A stretch of DNA of 44,989 bases from CAYSPS01 sp964432975 (GCA_964432975.1 CAYSPS010000005.1:1-44989); one strand, 5' to 3'. Shown: positions 36,435 to 44,934, counted from the first letter of the stretch. Numbers and translations are program-made. Notes: generated by a model not told the origin, from the sequence alone.

Positions 36435-37625
36435 ATGTGTCACAAATATTCGATACAAAATTTATTATCCTTCTTGATTGTAGTTTTTCAAATGTTTTTA
36501 ATGAGTTCTAAAATTATGGCAATGGCTATTCCAGATCAATCGGCTATGCCTGAATTCATATATGAGGATATCCTTGATCGATCTTTGCGTTTAAAGATTA
36601 CCAATCAATGTCCATTTACGTGTAAGTTTTGTCATAACGAAGGGACTGAACTTCCTGGGCGAAGTGACGGACGTGCATCTATTTTACTTGATTCTTCCAT
36701 TGCCCGCTTTAAGCCGGTAGAAGCTGTTTGCGTTCCGGAAATTGAAGATTTGGGAGATGCATCGCTTTCTGCCTCATTCATAGCTCAATTGAATACATAC
36801 AAGATGCTTGGCTATAATCAAATGCATTTAACGGGAGGAGAGCCATCTTGTCATCCACATCTTTCAAAACTTATTAAAATTTTAAAACAAAATGGATTTA
36901 CGGTAAAAATGACATCAAATGGTCAGTTCAATCCAAAACTGTTGAAAACGTTCGTTGATTCGGGGCTTGATGGTATTACATTTAGTATACTATCGCTTGA
37001 TCCCCTCGAATTTTTAGGTACACAGTTACGCACGTATAAAACAGAATCAATAGCTCTTTCTGTTGCAAAAAGAGCCATTGAAAGAACGATGAGCAATATT
37101 ATATATGCAAAAAAACTTGGCTTGAATGTAAAAATCAATGCGATTATTTTAGGTACACAAGATAAAAGGCGCGTCGATTGTATAGCCGATTTTGCAGCAA
37201 TAAATGGTATAACACTGAGTCTACTCCCTTGTGTTTTGAGTTCTGGCGCAACGGCTGACGAAAAAAGGACAATGGAAAGATTGGCATTTCAATATGCTTT
37301 AGAGCGCGGAGCTCGCTATGTAAAAACGGTTCGCTCGCGTAACAGTTCATCTGGTTCGCACCGTTTTATCTTGCCAGATGCAGATCTTTCAATAGTCGTA
37401 AAATATATTCAAGACTGTCAGCCAAAGATTTTATGTGAAGGGTGTGAGCATTTTGGCAAAATAAGTTGTACTGAAAATTTTTATGGTCTTAGAGTAGAAT
37501 ACCGTGATAAGGTGCCCTTTGTTAGGTTGTGTGTGCAAAAAAGCACTCCAACAACACTCATGCCGCTGGACAGTTTCGTACATTCAGCGATGATCGTATT
37601 AGCACCAGGTAGTTTTGCCAGGTAA
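36435..37625 (+). CDS. MoaA-like radical SAM protein with N-terminal signal sequence
   Basis: 396 residues. The SAM-cluster motif is CPFTCKFC near residue 59, then TGGEPSCHPHL for SAM binding. The C-terminal part has CEGC, a Cys 11 residues later, GLRVEYRDKVPFVRLC, like the second iron-sulfur site of MoaA (GTP 3',8-cyclase). The MoaA C-terminal Gly-Gly is missing. The first 30 residues form a hydrophobic, signal-peptide-like segment (NLLSFLIVVFQMFLMSS, cleavage near AMA), unexpected for such an enzyme. GGGGG lies about 10 bases before the ATG. No molybdopterin genes are nearby, so the MoaA reaction is doubtful. Confidence 0.75.
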   Translation: MCHKYSIQNLLSFLIVVFQMFLMSSKIMAMAIPDQSAMPEFIYEDILDRSLRLKITNQCPFTCKFCHNEGTELPGRSDGRASILLDSSIARFKPVEAVCVPEIEDLGDASLSASFIAQLNTYKMLGYNQMHLTGGEPSCHPHLSKLIKILKQNGFTVKMTSNGQFNPKLLKTFVDSGLDGITFSILSLDPLEFLGTQLRTYKTESIALSVAKRAIERTMSNIIYAKKLGLNVKINAIILGTQDKRRVDCIADFAAINGITLSLLPCVLSSGATADEKRTMERLAFQYALERGARYVKTVRSRNSSSGSHRFILPDADLSIVVKYIQDCQPKILCEGCEHFGKISCTENFYGLRVEYRDKVPFVRLCVQKSTPTTLMPLDSFVHSAMIVLAPGSFAR

Positions 37626-37743
37626 TTTATAACATTAAACCTAAGTTGTGATATTTAAAAGGCCAAGTTCTTAACAGAATGGGATCATAAAAAGTTTGTT
37701 GATTTATGACGACTTGTTTAAAAAGTAATATTTTACAGGAAAC

Positions 37744-38484
37744 ATGATGAGTATGGTTTTTAAAAAAATGGTACAAGTATGGTTGTTGATTACAAGTTTT
37801 ATTTCTGTCGCTTGGGCGCATAAAGAAATTCTTATTTTACTTGGTGCTCCAGGAACAGGAAAAGGGACATTGGCACAAAGATGTTGTGATCAATTTAATT
37901 TTAAGGTGCTGTCTACTGGAAATTTATGTCGCCAAGAAATAGCCTCTGGCAGTGCATTGGGGGAAAAAATTGCATACTATAGCATGACAACTGGATTGAC
38001 TCCAGATGATATAATTGCAGAGATTGTTGAAGCATGGCTTGCAAAACAATCAGGAGACGAAAAAATTATTTTTGATGGTTATCCACGTACACAAGCGCAG
38101 GCGGTAAGATTATCAAGTTTTTTAGAACAGAAATTTTCTGGATATCGCTTGAATGTTTTTTACCTTGAAACTCTAGACTATGAAGAGCTTGTGCAGCGCA
38201 TTTTCAATCGATTGATATGTGGAAACAGGGAATGCCAGGCTGTTTACAACCGTATGTTGATGAAAGATAAAAATAAAGACATCTGTGAAAAATGTCATGG
38301 TCAACTTATTCAACGAACAGATGATACTGAAGATATTATACGCATTCGGATAGCGGGGTTTGTTCATCATAATGTTGAAATTATTGCTTATTACCAACAC
38401 ATTGGTGTTTCTGTAACAAAAATACCTGTTTCACATGTTACGCCAGAACGAGTTTTTGAAAAATTCAAAAGTTTGGCAACGTAA
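37744..38484 (+). CDS. adenylate kinase with N-terminal signal peptide
   Basis: Adenylate kinase catalyses ATP + AMP to 2 ADP. The kinase part is complete: P-loop GAPGTGKGT, AMP-binding STGNLCRQEI, FDGYPRTQAQA, and a zinc-type LID with C-x4-C (CGNREC) and CEKC, then QRTDDTEDIIRIRI. Before it lies a typical signal peptide, VFKKMVQVWLLITSFISV with AWA just before HKEILILL. AGGAA precedes the ATG. The LID spacing CX4C differs from the usual CX2C. A periplasmic, surface or host-directed enzyme is inferred; the housekeeping cytosolic copy is not in this window. Confidence 0.85.
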   Translation: MMSMVFKKMVQVWLLITSFISVAWAHKEILILLGAPGTGKGTLAQRCCDQFNFKVLSTGNLCRQEIASGSALGEKIAYYSMTTGLTPDDIIAEIVEAWLAKQSGDEKIIFDGYPRTQAQAVRLSSFLEQKFSGYRLNVFYLETLDYEELVQRIFNRLICGNRECQAVYNRMLMKDKNKDICEKCHGQLIQRTDDTEDIIRIRIAGFVHHNVEIIAYYQHIGVSVTKIPVSHVTPERVFEKFKSLAT

Positions 38485-38561
38485 GTTTAAGCTCGAAGTT
38501 ACAGCGTCCGATAGTTTTTGGATAAGTTAAAATTTTTTTGCAAAACGCATTGAGTTATTTG

Positions 38562-39071
38562 TTATTTACGATTGTGAATTTGATGCAGGTATTGTTCAAT
38601 CTTAAGAACCTTCAGTGCATCTTTTTTTCGACCCATTAACTGATATAATTCTATTGATTTTGCTAACGTGAGACATGGTAATTTTGTTTCCGAGATATTG
38701 GTATTGTGAGTATATTCAAGAAATTTGTTCAACGAATACCAGCGCTTATTTTTGGCAGACTTTACTTTAAAATTACACAATATTTCTATGCGACAGTTAC
38801 AGATGACAAATGTACTTATAATGGAATCAAGTAAGGCTGATTTTTTGTGTCTAGATAGTTCCAGTTTGAATTCATTTAACAGAAGATTAATTTGTTGAAG
38901 TCCTCTTTCATCAGTTAAAATATCAATATCTTTTGGGTGAAAATCTAATCCTTGTAAGGCAAGCCCACAACTGGTGATGATAACCCATCTTATGCCTTTT
39001 CCTTCAAATTTTTTAGCAATGATATCCAATGCTTTTGTAATATCTGAAGATAATTGGATGGTTTTATTCAT
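38562..39071 (-). CDS. nucleotidyltransferase-like protein
   Basis: 169 residues. The stretch IRWVIITSCGLALQGLD followed by HPKDIDILTDERG fits the nucleotidyltransferase fold: a helix after a G-S-like turn (here S-C-G) and a DxD metal motif. A helical C-terminus follows. Relatives include AbiEii-type toxins and small aminoglycoside nucleotidyltransferases. The usual Gly-Ser is only partly kept. No antitoxin-like partner adjoins it. It is divergent from orn, with the duplicated leader in between. Confidence 0.55.
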   Translation of the reverse strand: MNKTIQLSSDITKALDIIAKKFEGKGIRWVIITSCGLALQGLDFHPKDIDILTDERGLQQINLLLNEFKLELSRHKKSALLDSIISTFVICNCRIEILCNFKVKSAKNKRWYSLNKFLEYTHNTNISETKLPCLTLAKSIELYQLMGRKKDALKVLKIEQYLHQIHNRK

Positions 39072-39101
39072 GGACAGAACTTTCAGCCAGTTATAAACTC
39101 C

Positions 39102-39158
39102 TGAATAGATAAATTTAGTTTAAAGATTTATGTGAAAATTAATATGAAAAAATTACCA
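39102..39158 (+). repeat. duplicated 57-bp gene leader, copy 2
   Basis: Second copy of the sequence at 35243-35299 (51 of 57 identical by eye), placed directly at the start of orn. Confidence 0.8.
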
Positions 39159-39710
39159 TGTACCCGTGTGACACGTTTTGTATGGGTTGATCTTGAAATG
39201 TCCGGGCTTAATGTTGCGCGTGACGTGATTTTAGAAGTTGCTTGTATTATTACTGATAAACATTTGAATATTATTGCGCAAAAACCACCACTGGTTATAC
39301 ATCATGAATCATCAATTTTAGAAAATACCGATCGCTGGGTATATGATCAACATAGCAAATCTGGTCTTTGTGACGAGGTTGCGCGCTCAAAACTTACCTG
39401 TGCGCAAGCTGAGCAAGAGTTGCTTGCTTTTGTTCAGCAATATTGCCCAAAACACGAGGCGCCCCTGTGTGGCAATTCAGTGTGGATGGATCGTCTTTTT
39501 TTGCGCACCTATATGCCGCAATTTGAAGGGTATTTGCACTATCGAATTATTGATGTAAGTTCGGTGAAATTGTTGGTTAATTGTTGGTTTGGTTCTGGTG
39601 ATAAAGAATTTTTTAAAAAGAAAAATACACACCGTGCGCTTGATGACATTCAAGAGTCAATCGCTGAACTTAAGTTTTATCGCGAGCACTTTTTCAAAAA
39701 TAGAGATTAG
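39144..39710 (+). CDS. orn: oligoribonuclease
   Basis: 3'-5' exoribonuclease of the DEDDh family that clears 2-5-nucleotide RNAs. Exo motif I is FVWVDLEMSGL, motif II includes CGNSVWMDRLFL, and motif III is THRALDDIQESI with the catalytic His and Asp. Length is 188 residues from ATG 39144. The first residues MKKLP come from the duplicated leader and are identical to those of the exported protein at 35285. Expressed alone; flanked by repeats. Confidence 0.93.
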   Translation: MKKLPCTRVTRFVWVDLEMSGLNVARDVILEVACIITDKHLNIIAQKPPLVIHHESSILENTDRWVYDQHSKSGLCDEVARSKLTCAQAEQELLAFVQQYCPKHEAPLCGNSVWMDRLFLRTYMPQFEGYLHYRIIDVSSVKLLVNCWFGSGDKEFFKKKNTHRALDDIQESIAELKFYREHFFKNRD

Positions 39711-39748
39711 AAGTTTTTCAGAAACTGCGGGCTTAACTTTTTGATCCC

Positions 39749-40134
39749 GTTCACACCCTCGATACACCCGTCACTTCAATTAAATAAATAAAATCAAACG
39801 AACTATCTTTGAGAAGTGCCGGGCACTCGGGGCGAACGGTATGGTATGATGAGTGATTTGCGACATGGCTCGATGCGTTCAGCTGCGCTAGAACACTCGG
39901 GGCGAACGGTATGAGTGATTTGTGTTAAGTTTTGTTCACGGTTTATCGTTCAACAGGCCCAGCTTTACCAAAAACACTCGAAGGACGAACAATCCCCGTT
40001 CGTGGCGAGTGATTTCGAGCGAAGCGAGAAATAGTATCGAGCCATGAACAGACTGGGTAAGTTTTGTTCAGTCCCGGTTCGTGGCGAGTGGCCATCATTT
40101 CGTAAGAAATGATGTGACGTATCGAGCCATGAAC
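39749..40134. repeat. mosaic palindromic repeat, locus 2
   Basis: Shares with 31382-31523 the left end (GTTCACACCCTCGATACACC), the roughly 48-base unit ending TTTGAGAAGTG, and the right end TATCGAGCCATGAAC, here present twice. Extra modules are ACTCGGGGCGAACGGTATG (twice) and GTTCGTGGCGAGTG (twice), with nested hairpins such as ATTTCGAGCGAAGCGAGAAAT and ATCATTTC/GAAATGAT. This is the pattern of a mosaic intergenic repeat family. Confidence 0.7.
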
Positions 40135-40148
40135 GATGCAAAAAATCT

Positions 40149-40266
40149 ATTAAAATTTGTATGCCGTCACAAAGAGAACGCGAGCGTTGAGAGCCCACGT
40201 ATACGTGGTGCAAAACGAAATATGCGATCAAGTTGTGAAGCATGACCATAAAAATTGGTTTGCGGT
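40149..40266 (-). pseudogene. decayed C-terminal fragment of a porin-like gene
   Basis: On the minus strand it encodes YGHASQLDRIFRFAPRIRGL and, after a frame change, NARVLFVTAYKF then a stop. Both match the C-terminus of the intact porin at 41074-42387. About 33 codons between them are deleted. It lies between the mosaic repeat and the toxin-antitoxin genes. Confidence 0.75.
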
Positions 40267-40292
40267 ACTCCTATGGCAGTGATGATTAACCT

Positions 40293-40321
40293 TTTGCAAG
40301 TGTAACTAAATTATGGTACGC
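40293..40321 (+). promoter_or_regulatory. promoter of the toxin-antitoxin operon
   Basis: TTGCAA (40293-40298), 17-base spacer and TACGCT (40316-40321), about 30 bases before the ATG at 40352. Confidence 0.4.
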
Positions 40322-40351
40322 TTCTTTATGTGATTACTTTCGAAAGTGACC

Positions 40352-40732
40352 ATGAAAGAATATATTGCGTATCATGGCCGATGCTTTACTATAGAGTGGT
40401 ATTACGGTTGTAATGGTAAAAGTCAAGCTTGTGAGTATTTTTATACTTTGGACTCATCGTCTCAAGATAGTGCAATCACCGTTTTTGCTCTTATGGCAGA
40501 ATTGGGCCAAATCAAAAATAAAACGAAATTTAGAAGTGAGGGCGATGGGATCTATGCGTTTAAAGCAAAGAACCATCGATTTCTCTCCTTCTTTTTCATT
40601 GGAAAGAAAATTATTGTCTCTAATGCTTTTGAAAAGAAACAAGATAAACTACCTGGCGCCGAAAAGCGGAAGTCATTGTTGTGCAAAATAGATTATGAAA
40701 TGCGCGTAAGACAAGGTACCTATTATGTCTAA
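40352..40732 (+). CDS. HigB/RelE-type toxin (Gp49-like), putative
   Basis: 126 residues. The order of elements (GKSQACEYFYTL, AITVFALMAELGQ, then FRSEGDGIYAFKAKNHRFLSFFFIGKKIIVSNAFEKKQDKLP) is that of HigB-type mRNA-cleaving toxins of the phage Gp49-like family: basic residues around the RFLSFF strand and the FEKK(Q)DKLP ending. It overlaps the antitoxin-like gene by 8 bases, in toxin-first order as in higBA. The ATG at 40352 is preferred over the GTG 6 bases upstream. Confidence 0.75.
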   Translation: MKEYIAYHGRCFTIEWYYGCNGKSQACEYFYTLDSSSQDSAITVFALMAELGQIKNKTKFRSEGDGIYAFKAKNHRFLSFFFIGKKIIVSNAFEKKQDKLPGAEKRKSLLCKIDYEMRVRQGTYYV

Positions 40733-41042
40733 AAAAAAATCTGTAAAAAAAACTGCACCAGTCTTAAGCACCTATGAACGATTAATAAAAAGTCCGCGAC
40801 GCAAAGCAAAGATAGAAAAAGAGTATACGCAGCTCCTTCTTTCCGAGCTTTTAATTGCATTAATGGAAGAAGATGATGTATCGGTAAGAAAATTGTCTAA
40901 AGCGGCGGGGATTTCTCCTTCAATAATTCAGGATATTAGATCGGGGAAAAAGGAAAATTTGACGCTCAAATCTTTTTCAAATATAGCAGCGGCGTTAGGA
41001 TATAACATTGTGCTTGAAAAAAGGTCAGACGCTCATCAGTAA
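40725..41042 (+). CDS. HigA-like XRE-family antitoxin
   Basis: 105 residues. A basic N-terminus is followed by an XRE-type helix-turn-helix (SVRKLSKAAGISPSIIQDI and GKKENLTLKSFSNIAAALGY, about residues 51-97). It overlaps the upstream toxin gene by 8 bases. HigA proteins bind the toxin and repress their own promoter. The low-copy accessory setting, beside repeats, fits a mobile toxin-antitoxin module. Confidence 0.8.
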   Translation: MSKKKSVKKTAPVLSTYERLIKSPRRKAKIEKEYTQLLLSELLIALMEEDDVSVRKLSKAAGISPSIIQDIRSGKKENLTLKSFSNIAAALGYNIVLEKRSDAHQ

Positions 41043-41073
41043 TTGAAAATTACTGATTGTCTCATTCAGAATC

Positions 41074-42387
41074 TTAGAATTTGTATGTCGTCACAAAGAG
41101 AACGCGCGCGTTGCTTGTTGAATATGTGCACGGGTGTTTACCACGCGCATTCATACATCCAAACCATGCAACGGTATAATCAAACTCAAGACCAAGTTCA
41201 AATTTATCAAAGAGCCCACGTATGCGTGGTGCAAAACGAAATACGCGATCAAGTTGTGAATCGTAGCCATAAAAAATAGGGTTTCCAGTACTACTGTTGA
41301 TATAAATACATTTGTTTTTGCTCGCACCAGTACTTTGGGTAACGCCGACAAAAAACCCGGGTAGAATATATTGATAACGAACATAGTCAGCATCCAGCCA
41401 GATACTGCCAAAATTGAGATTGGTATATGAGCATGGAACGGTTAAAGTGCTATAGCTTGATTGACCACTTTTGCAACAAAAGCGATTTACCGCATAGCCA
41501 CCAATGGCCAGAGCTGAGAAGCCATTTTGGCCATAGGTAGCACCTGCTTTTATTACAATATCATCTGTTGGTATGAGTCGGGTATATATAGTTCCAATAA
41601 GACTTGTTAACTGTGCATCGGAGACAAATTTTGGAGTTGTGGTAGTGGTAGGTGTTACTGACAATGCCGGTCTGATACGGTGTATATCAAGCCCAGCACC
41701 AAGCAAGACTGTTTCGCTGCGCCATTCGGTGCCCACATAAAAGCCAGGTAACATACTATCTTGTATGTAACTAAAGTCGGCGCCAATAGGCCCCGTATCG
41801 GTGTCGGCAAATTGCGAATAAAGAACGCCAATAAATGCAAGTTTGTGCGGCATATATTCAAAGCGTATTTGTGGCGTGCGGGCGTATAATGTGATCGGTG
41901 TGCCGGCAAAGAATCCAACGGTGTCAGGAATAACATCTACATCCATCAGTGGATGAAGATACAGTCCAATGATCAGATTTTTATCTGGCCATTTTGCGTT
42001 GGTAAACGCATAACGAAGTCGTGGTATGCCAAATGATTCAAGATAGCGGCCAACAAAATCCATTTCAAAGTAGCCAGACAATTCGGCTTTGCCAACCGAC
42101 GGTCCCTTTGCTCGCATCCACAAGCGGCTAACTGCAGGTGACATACCAAAGTGGCCACATGCATTAATATCGCAGCAGTTGGCATCTGGCTCACATTTTT
42201 TTGGGTACAAAGTTGCGAGATTATCATCGGAGCCAACGCATTGCCGCGTGTCGGTGAAGGTGTCGAGGCGGCACAATCCGCCCCACTTGAAGCTGATAGG
42301 CGAATCGTCTGATTCGCTCAAAAGTGTGGCACTAAAACACGTGATTATCGCGATAAGAGAAAAACAGCGAATAACAATTTTGCTCAT
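41074..42387 (-). CDS. outer-membrane porin-like protein
   Basis: 437 residues with a signal peptide (MSKIVIRCFSLIAIITCF) and a series of amphipathic strands of 8-12 residues: GYFEMDFVGRY, LRYAFTNAKW, IGLYLHPLM, IRFEYMPHKLAFIGVLY and others, ending in VLFVTTYKF with a C-terminal phenylalanine. This is the pattern of a 16-strand-like porin. Cys pairs in loops (e.g. CEPDANCCDINAC) may form disulfides. A fragment of a paralogue lies at 40149-40266. The substrate is unknown. Confidence 0.7.
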   Translation of the reverse strand: MSKIVIRCFSLIAIITCFSATLLSESDDSPISFKWGGLCRLDTFTDTRQCVGSDDNLATLYPKKCEPDANCCDINACGHFGMSPAVSRLWMRAKGPSVGKAELSGYFEMDFVGRYLESFGIPRLRYAFTNAKWPDKNLIIGLYLHPLMDVDVIPDTVGFFAGTPITLYARTPQIRFEYMPHKLAFIGVLYSQFADTDTGPIGADFSYIQDSMLPGFYVGTEWRSETVLLGAGLDIHRIRPALSVTPTTTTTPKFVSDAQLTSLIGTIYTRLIPTDDIVIKAGATYGQNGFSALAIGGYAVNRFCCKSGQSSYSTLTVPCSYTNLNFGSIWLDADYVRYQYILPGFFVGVTQSTGASKNKCIYINSSTGNPIFYGYDSQLDRVFRFAPRIRGLFDKFELGLEFDYTVAWFGCMNARGKHPCTYSTSNARVLFVTTYKF

Positions 42388-42558
42388 TACAAGGTTCCAA
42401 TTTTTAGGTTTGATCTCATCGCAATAGGTTGCTGGACTATCACGATGTCACGAGTGTAGGCAGATAAAAATAATTTGTTAAGTTTTGTCAAATGTGCAAA
42501 ACGATTGCATATTTTACACGAGATCGTATAAACTAAGATCTGAAGGGAGAAGGGGAGC

Positions 42559-43794
42559 ATGAAAAAACCAATTATGATCAAGCGGCAAATGGCGCCGTTA
42601 CTGCAAGACGAGGCGCAAAAATTTCCCGTTGTTGCTCTTTTAGGGCCACGGCAATCTGGCAAGACAACACTTGCACGTGCGGTGTTTGAGAAACATGCCT
42701 ATGTGTCGCTTGAAGAACCAGCAAACCGACTTGCAGCGATTGCTGATCCGCGTAAATTTTTGCGTGATTACGTTGGCAATGTTGGTGTCATTATTGACGA
42801 AGCGCAGCGGGCTCCTGAATTGTGTTCATATATTCAAACGTACGTTGATGAGCATAAAAAAAATGGACGCATTATTTTAACAGGTTCTCAAAATTTTCTT
42901 TTAATGCAGACCATTTCGCAAACACTTGCTGGGCGTATTTCGCTAAATACATTATTGCCGCTTTCATGTGCTGAATTGCATCGTGCTCATTTGTTGTCAG
43001 ACAATGTTGATGACGTGATTTTGCACGGTTTTTATCCACGTATTTTTGCTGAAAAAATTTCACCAGAACGGTGGTACCCACGCTATGTTGATACATATCT
43101 GGAGCGCGATATTCGTCTTTTGCAAAATATTGTTGATTTAAATGCATTTCAGCGTTTTATCAAGTTGTGTGCTGGGCGTATTGGTCAAGTACTTAATATA
43201 GCATCATTGGCAAATGATTGTGGTATCAGTGTTAATACCGCAAAAGGGTGGCTTTCGCTTTTGGAAACGAGCTACATCACATTTTTTTTGTATCCACATT
43301 ACAAAAATTTTAGCAAGAGACTGATCAAAAGTCCCAAGTTATATTTTTATGATACTGGGCTGGCGTGTAATCTGCTTGATATCGAAACAGTTGATCAACT
43401 TAAACGACATTACCTGCGTGGTGGTTTATTTGAGTGTATGGTTATCAGCAATCTTATCAAACAGAGTTATAACATTGGCCGCCGTGCGGGGTGTTATTTT
43501 TGGCGTGATCATACCGGACATGAAGTGGATTGTGTGATTGAAAAGGGCGAGCAGCTTTTCCCGATAGAAATCAAAGCAGGGTTAACTTTGTCGCCAGACT
43601 TTTTTGATGGGTTGAAGTTTTGGAATGACATTGCACATGCAAAGCCGGGCAATAGTTTTTTAGTGTGTGCCGGTGGCCCGCAAAAAACGTGGCAAGAAAT
43701 TAATATTGTTGATTGGCGCTCGTGCGGTAAAATCGTAGATTATATTCATGATAATCAACGCAGTGCAAAAACTGTGTTTGATGAATGGCGTTAA
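42559..43794 (+). CDS. AAA ATPase with DUF4143 domain
   Basis: 411 residues. N-terminal AAA_14-type ATPase: Walker A GPRQSGKTT near residue 30, Walker B VGVIIDEAQ, sensor ILTGSQNF. C-terminal DUF4143 region ends with WRDHTGHEVDCVIE and FPIEIKAG, a PD-(D/E)xK-like pattern of Asp and Glu-x-Lys. These proteins occur widely as accessory genes, often mobile, with no settled function. A strong GGGAGAAGGGG site precedes the ATG. Confidence 0.88.
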   Translation: MKKPIMIKRQMAPLLQDEAQKFPVVALLGPRQSGKTTLARAVFEKHAYVSLEEPANRLAAIADPRKFLRDYVGNVGVIIDEAQRAPELCSYIQTYVDEHKKNGRIILTGSQNFLLMQTISQTLAGRISLNTLLPLSCAELHRAHLLSDNVDDVILHGFYPRIFAEKISPERWYPRYVDTYLERDIRLLQNIVDLNAFQRFIKLCAGRIGQVLNIASLANDCGISVNTAKGWLSLLETSYITFFLYPHYKNFSKRLIKSPKLYFYDTGLACNLLDIETVDQLKRHYLRGGLFECMVISNLIKQSYNIGRRAGCYFWRDHTGHEVDCVIEKGEQLFPIEIKAGLTLSPDFFDGLKFWNDIAHAKPGNSFLVCAGGPQKTWQEINIVDWRSCGKIVDYIHDNQRSAKTVFDEWR

Positions 43795-43832
43795 GCTTAA
43801 AATTTTTTTACTTTATTTATTAGATACAGGAC

Positions 43833-44885
43833 CTACGCATAAGTCACAGCATTTGATTGAAAGTTCTGCACTGATGCGGTCATTCGCATTATAACGTCTT
43901 TTACATCTTGCACCTTAAGCCGTCTGATAGCCTCTTCTGGGGTTCTCAACTTGCGCCGCTTCATCTCTGACTGCGCAATTCCATAAGCCAAAAGTACCGC
44001 TGCAACATGATCACGTTGCTTCTTCAATGAGCAAGAGTAGCAGTCTTGCAATCCAAGATGTTGTTTTGACGTTCTGATCACCATTTCAATTGGCCACCTC
44101 TTCTTATAATTTTTAACATGTTGAATGGGAAGCGCTTTGTAAGTTGCTGCTTGAAAAACGATTGTTTCTTCACCTCCTTTATTCACACGTTTTGCGATGG
44201 TAATCTCAAGTTTTATGTCATGCCATAAGACAGCAACAGCTCTTGCCATTTGTCTTCCCTTCGGTCCAATTTTTTGGGCTAATTTTCGCAGTGTTATTTT
44301 TTTGCCTTTGTAGATCACAACGCGATTGCTATGCATGCGAACTTCAGCTGGCATTTGCATGTTTTTGCACCATTGCAGAAATTCGACGCTTGCGAACAGG
44401 CCATCAGCAAGAACTATAATTCTTGCTTTCGGAAAGATCTTAATCGCCATTGCAACGAGCGTTTTTGCTATGTCGATCTTACTCGGAAATTTTTCTTCGA
44501 CTTGATTGAGTATATCTTTTGGGTAGACGTAATCAGCTCCGATTGGAACAGCGTATTTGCCATCAGATAACAACCCAGCAACCAATCTATATGCCATGAC
44601 ATTTCGGCCAATCTTTGTATCGTAAAAATATCCAGCACCCTGCATAAACCGTGAGTAAATCTTACGTAGCAATGTGTCATCAATCGATAAATATAGTTCT
44701 CTTGAGCTTAAAAGAAGCTGGATGCTTAGTGTATGGCAACATGCAAAACTCTCTTCTGATGGTCGCAGAAGACGTGCAACAGTGTCGCCACTTCTTCTAA
44801 TGATTTGTCCCATATTGGTGAAACTTTTTTTGCCGGTGGACATTATAGCTAGTGTCGAGTAGGTTATATTTGTGTGTAAAAACAT
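43833..44885 (-). CDS. IS4-family DDE transposase
   Basis: 350 residues. The DDE catalytic layout is visible: SIDDTLLRK (first Asp), VLADGLFAS (second Asp) and the late RWPIEMVIRTSKQHLGL with the Glu followed by the Y/K-rich region typical of IS4-type enzymes. ATG 44885 is preceded by GGGAG. The start and the site lie in a hairpin near the element end, described separately. The reading frame is intact, so the element may be active. Confidence 0.9.
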   Translation of the reverse strand: MFLHTNITYSTLAIMSTGKKSFTNMGQIIRRSGDTVARLLRPSEESFACCHTLSIQLLLSSRELYLSIDDTLLRKIYSRFMQGAGYFYDTKIGRNVMAYRLVAGLLSDGKYAVPIGADYVYPKDILNQVEEKFPSKIDIAKTLVAMAIKIFPKARIIVLADGLFASVEFLQWCKNMQMPAEVRMHSNRVVIYKGKKITLRKLAQKIGPKGRQMARAVAVLWHDIKLEITIAKRVNKGGEETIVFQAATYKALPIQHVKNYKKRWPIEMVIRTSKQHLGLQDCYSCSLKKQRDHVAAVLLAYGIAQSEMKRRKLRTPEEAIRRLKVQDVKDVIMRMTASVQNFQSNAVTYA

Positions 44886-44934
44886 TGTACTCCCTTAATT
44901 GGTTTGTTTGTTAAACACGAATTAAGAGAGTACA
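44886..44934 (-). promoter_or_regulatory. hairpin covering the transposase ribosome site
   Basis: Arms 44886-44900 and 44920-44934 pair at 14 of 15 positions around a 19-base loop. In the minus-strand RNA the 3' arm contains the GGGAG ribosome site right before the transposase ATG. A transcript entering from outside would fold and hide it. Confidence 0.6.

Noticed and set aside
36281..36511. Plus-strand hydrophobic frame of 76 codons
   Set aside because: It spans the radical SAM promoter and overlaps that gene in another frame; no ribosome site.
39965..40249. Minus-strand frame of 94 codons
   Set aside because: It reads the decayed porin fragment and the mosaic repeat out of frame.
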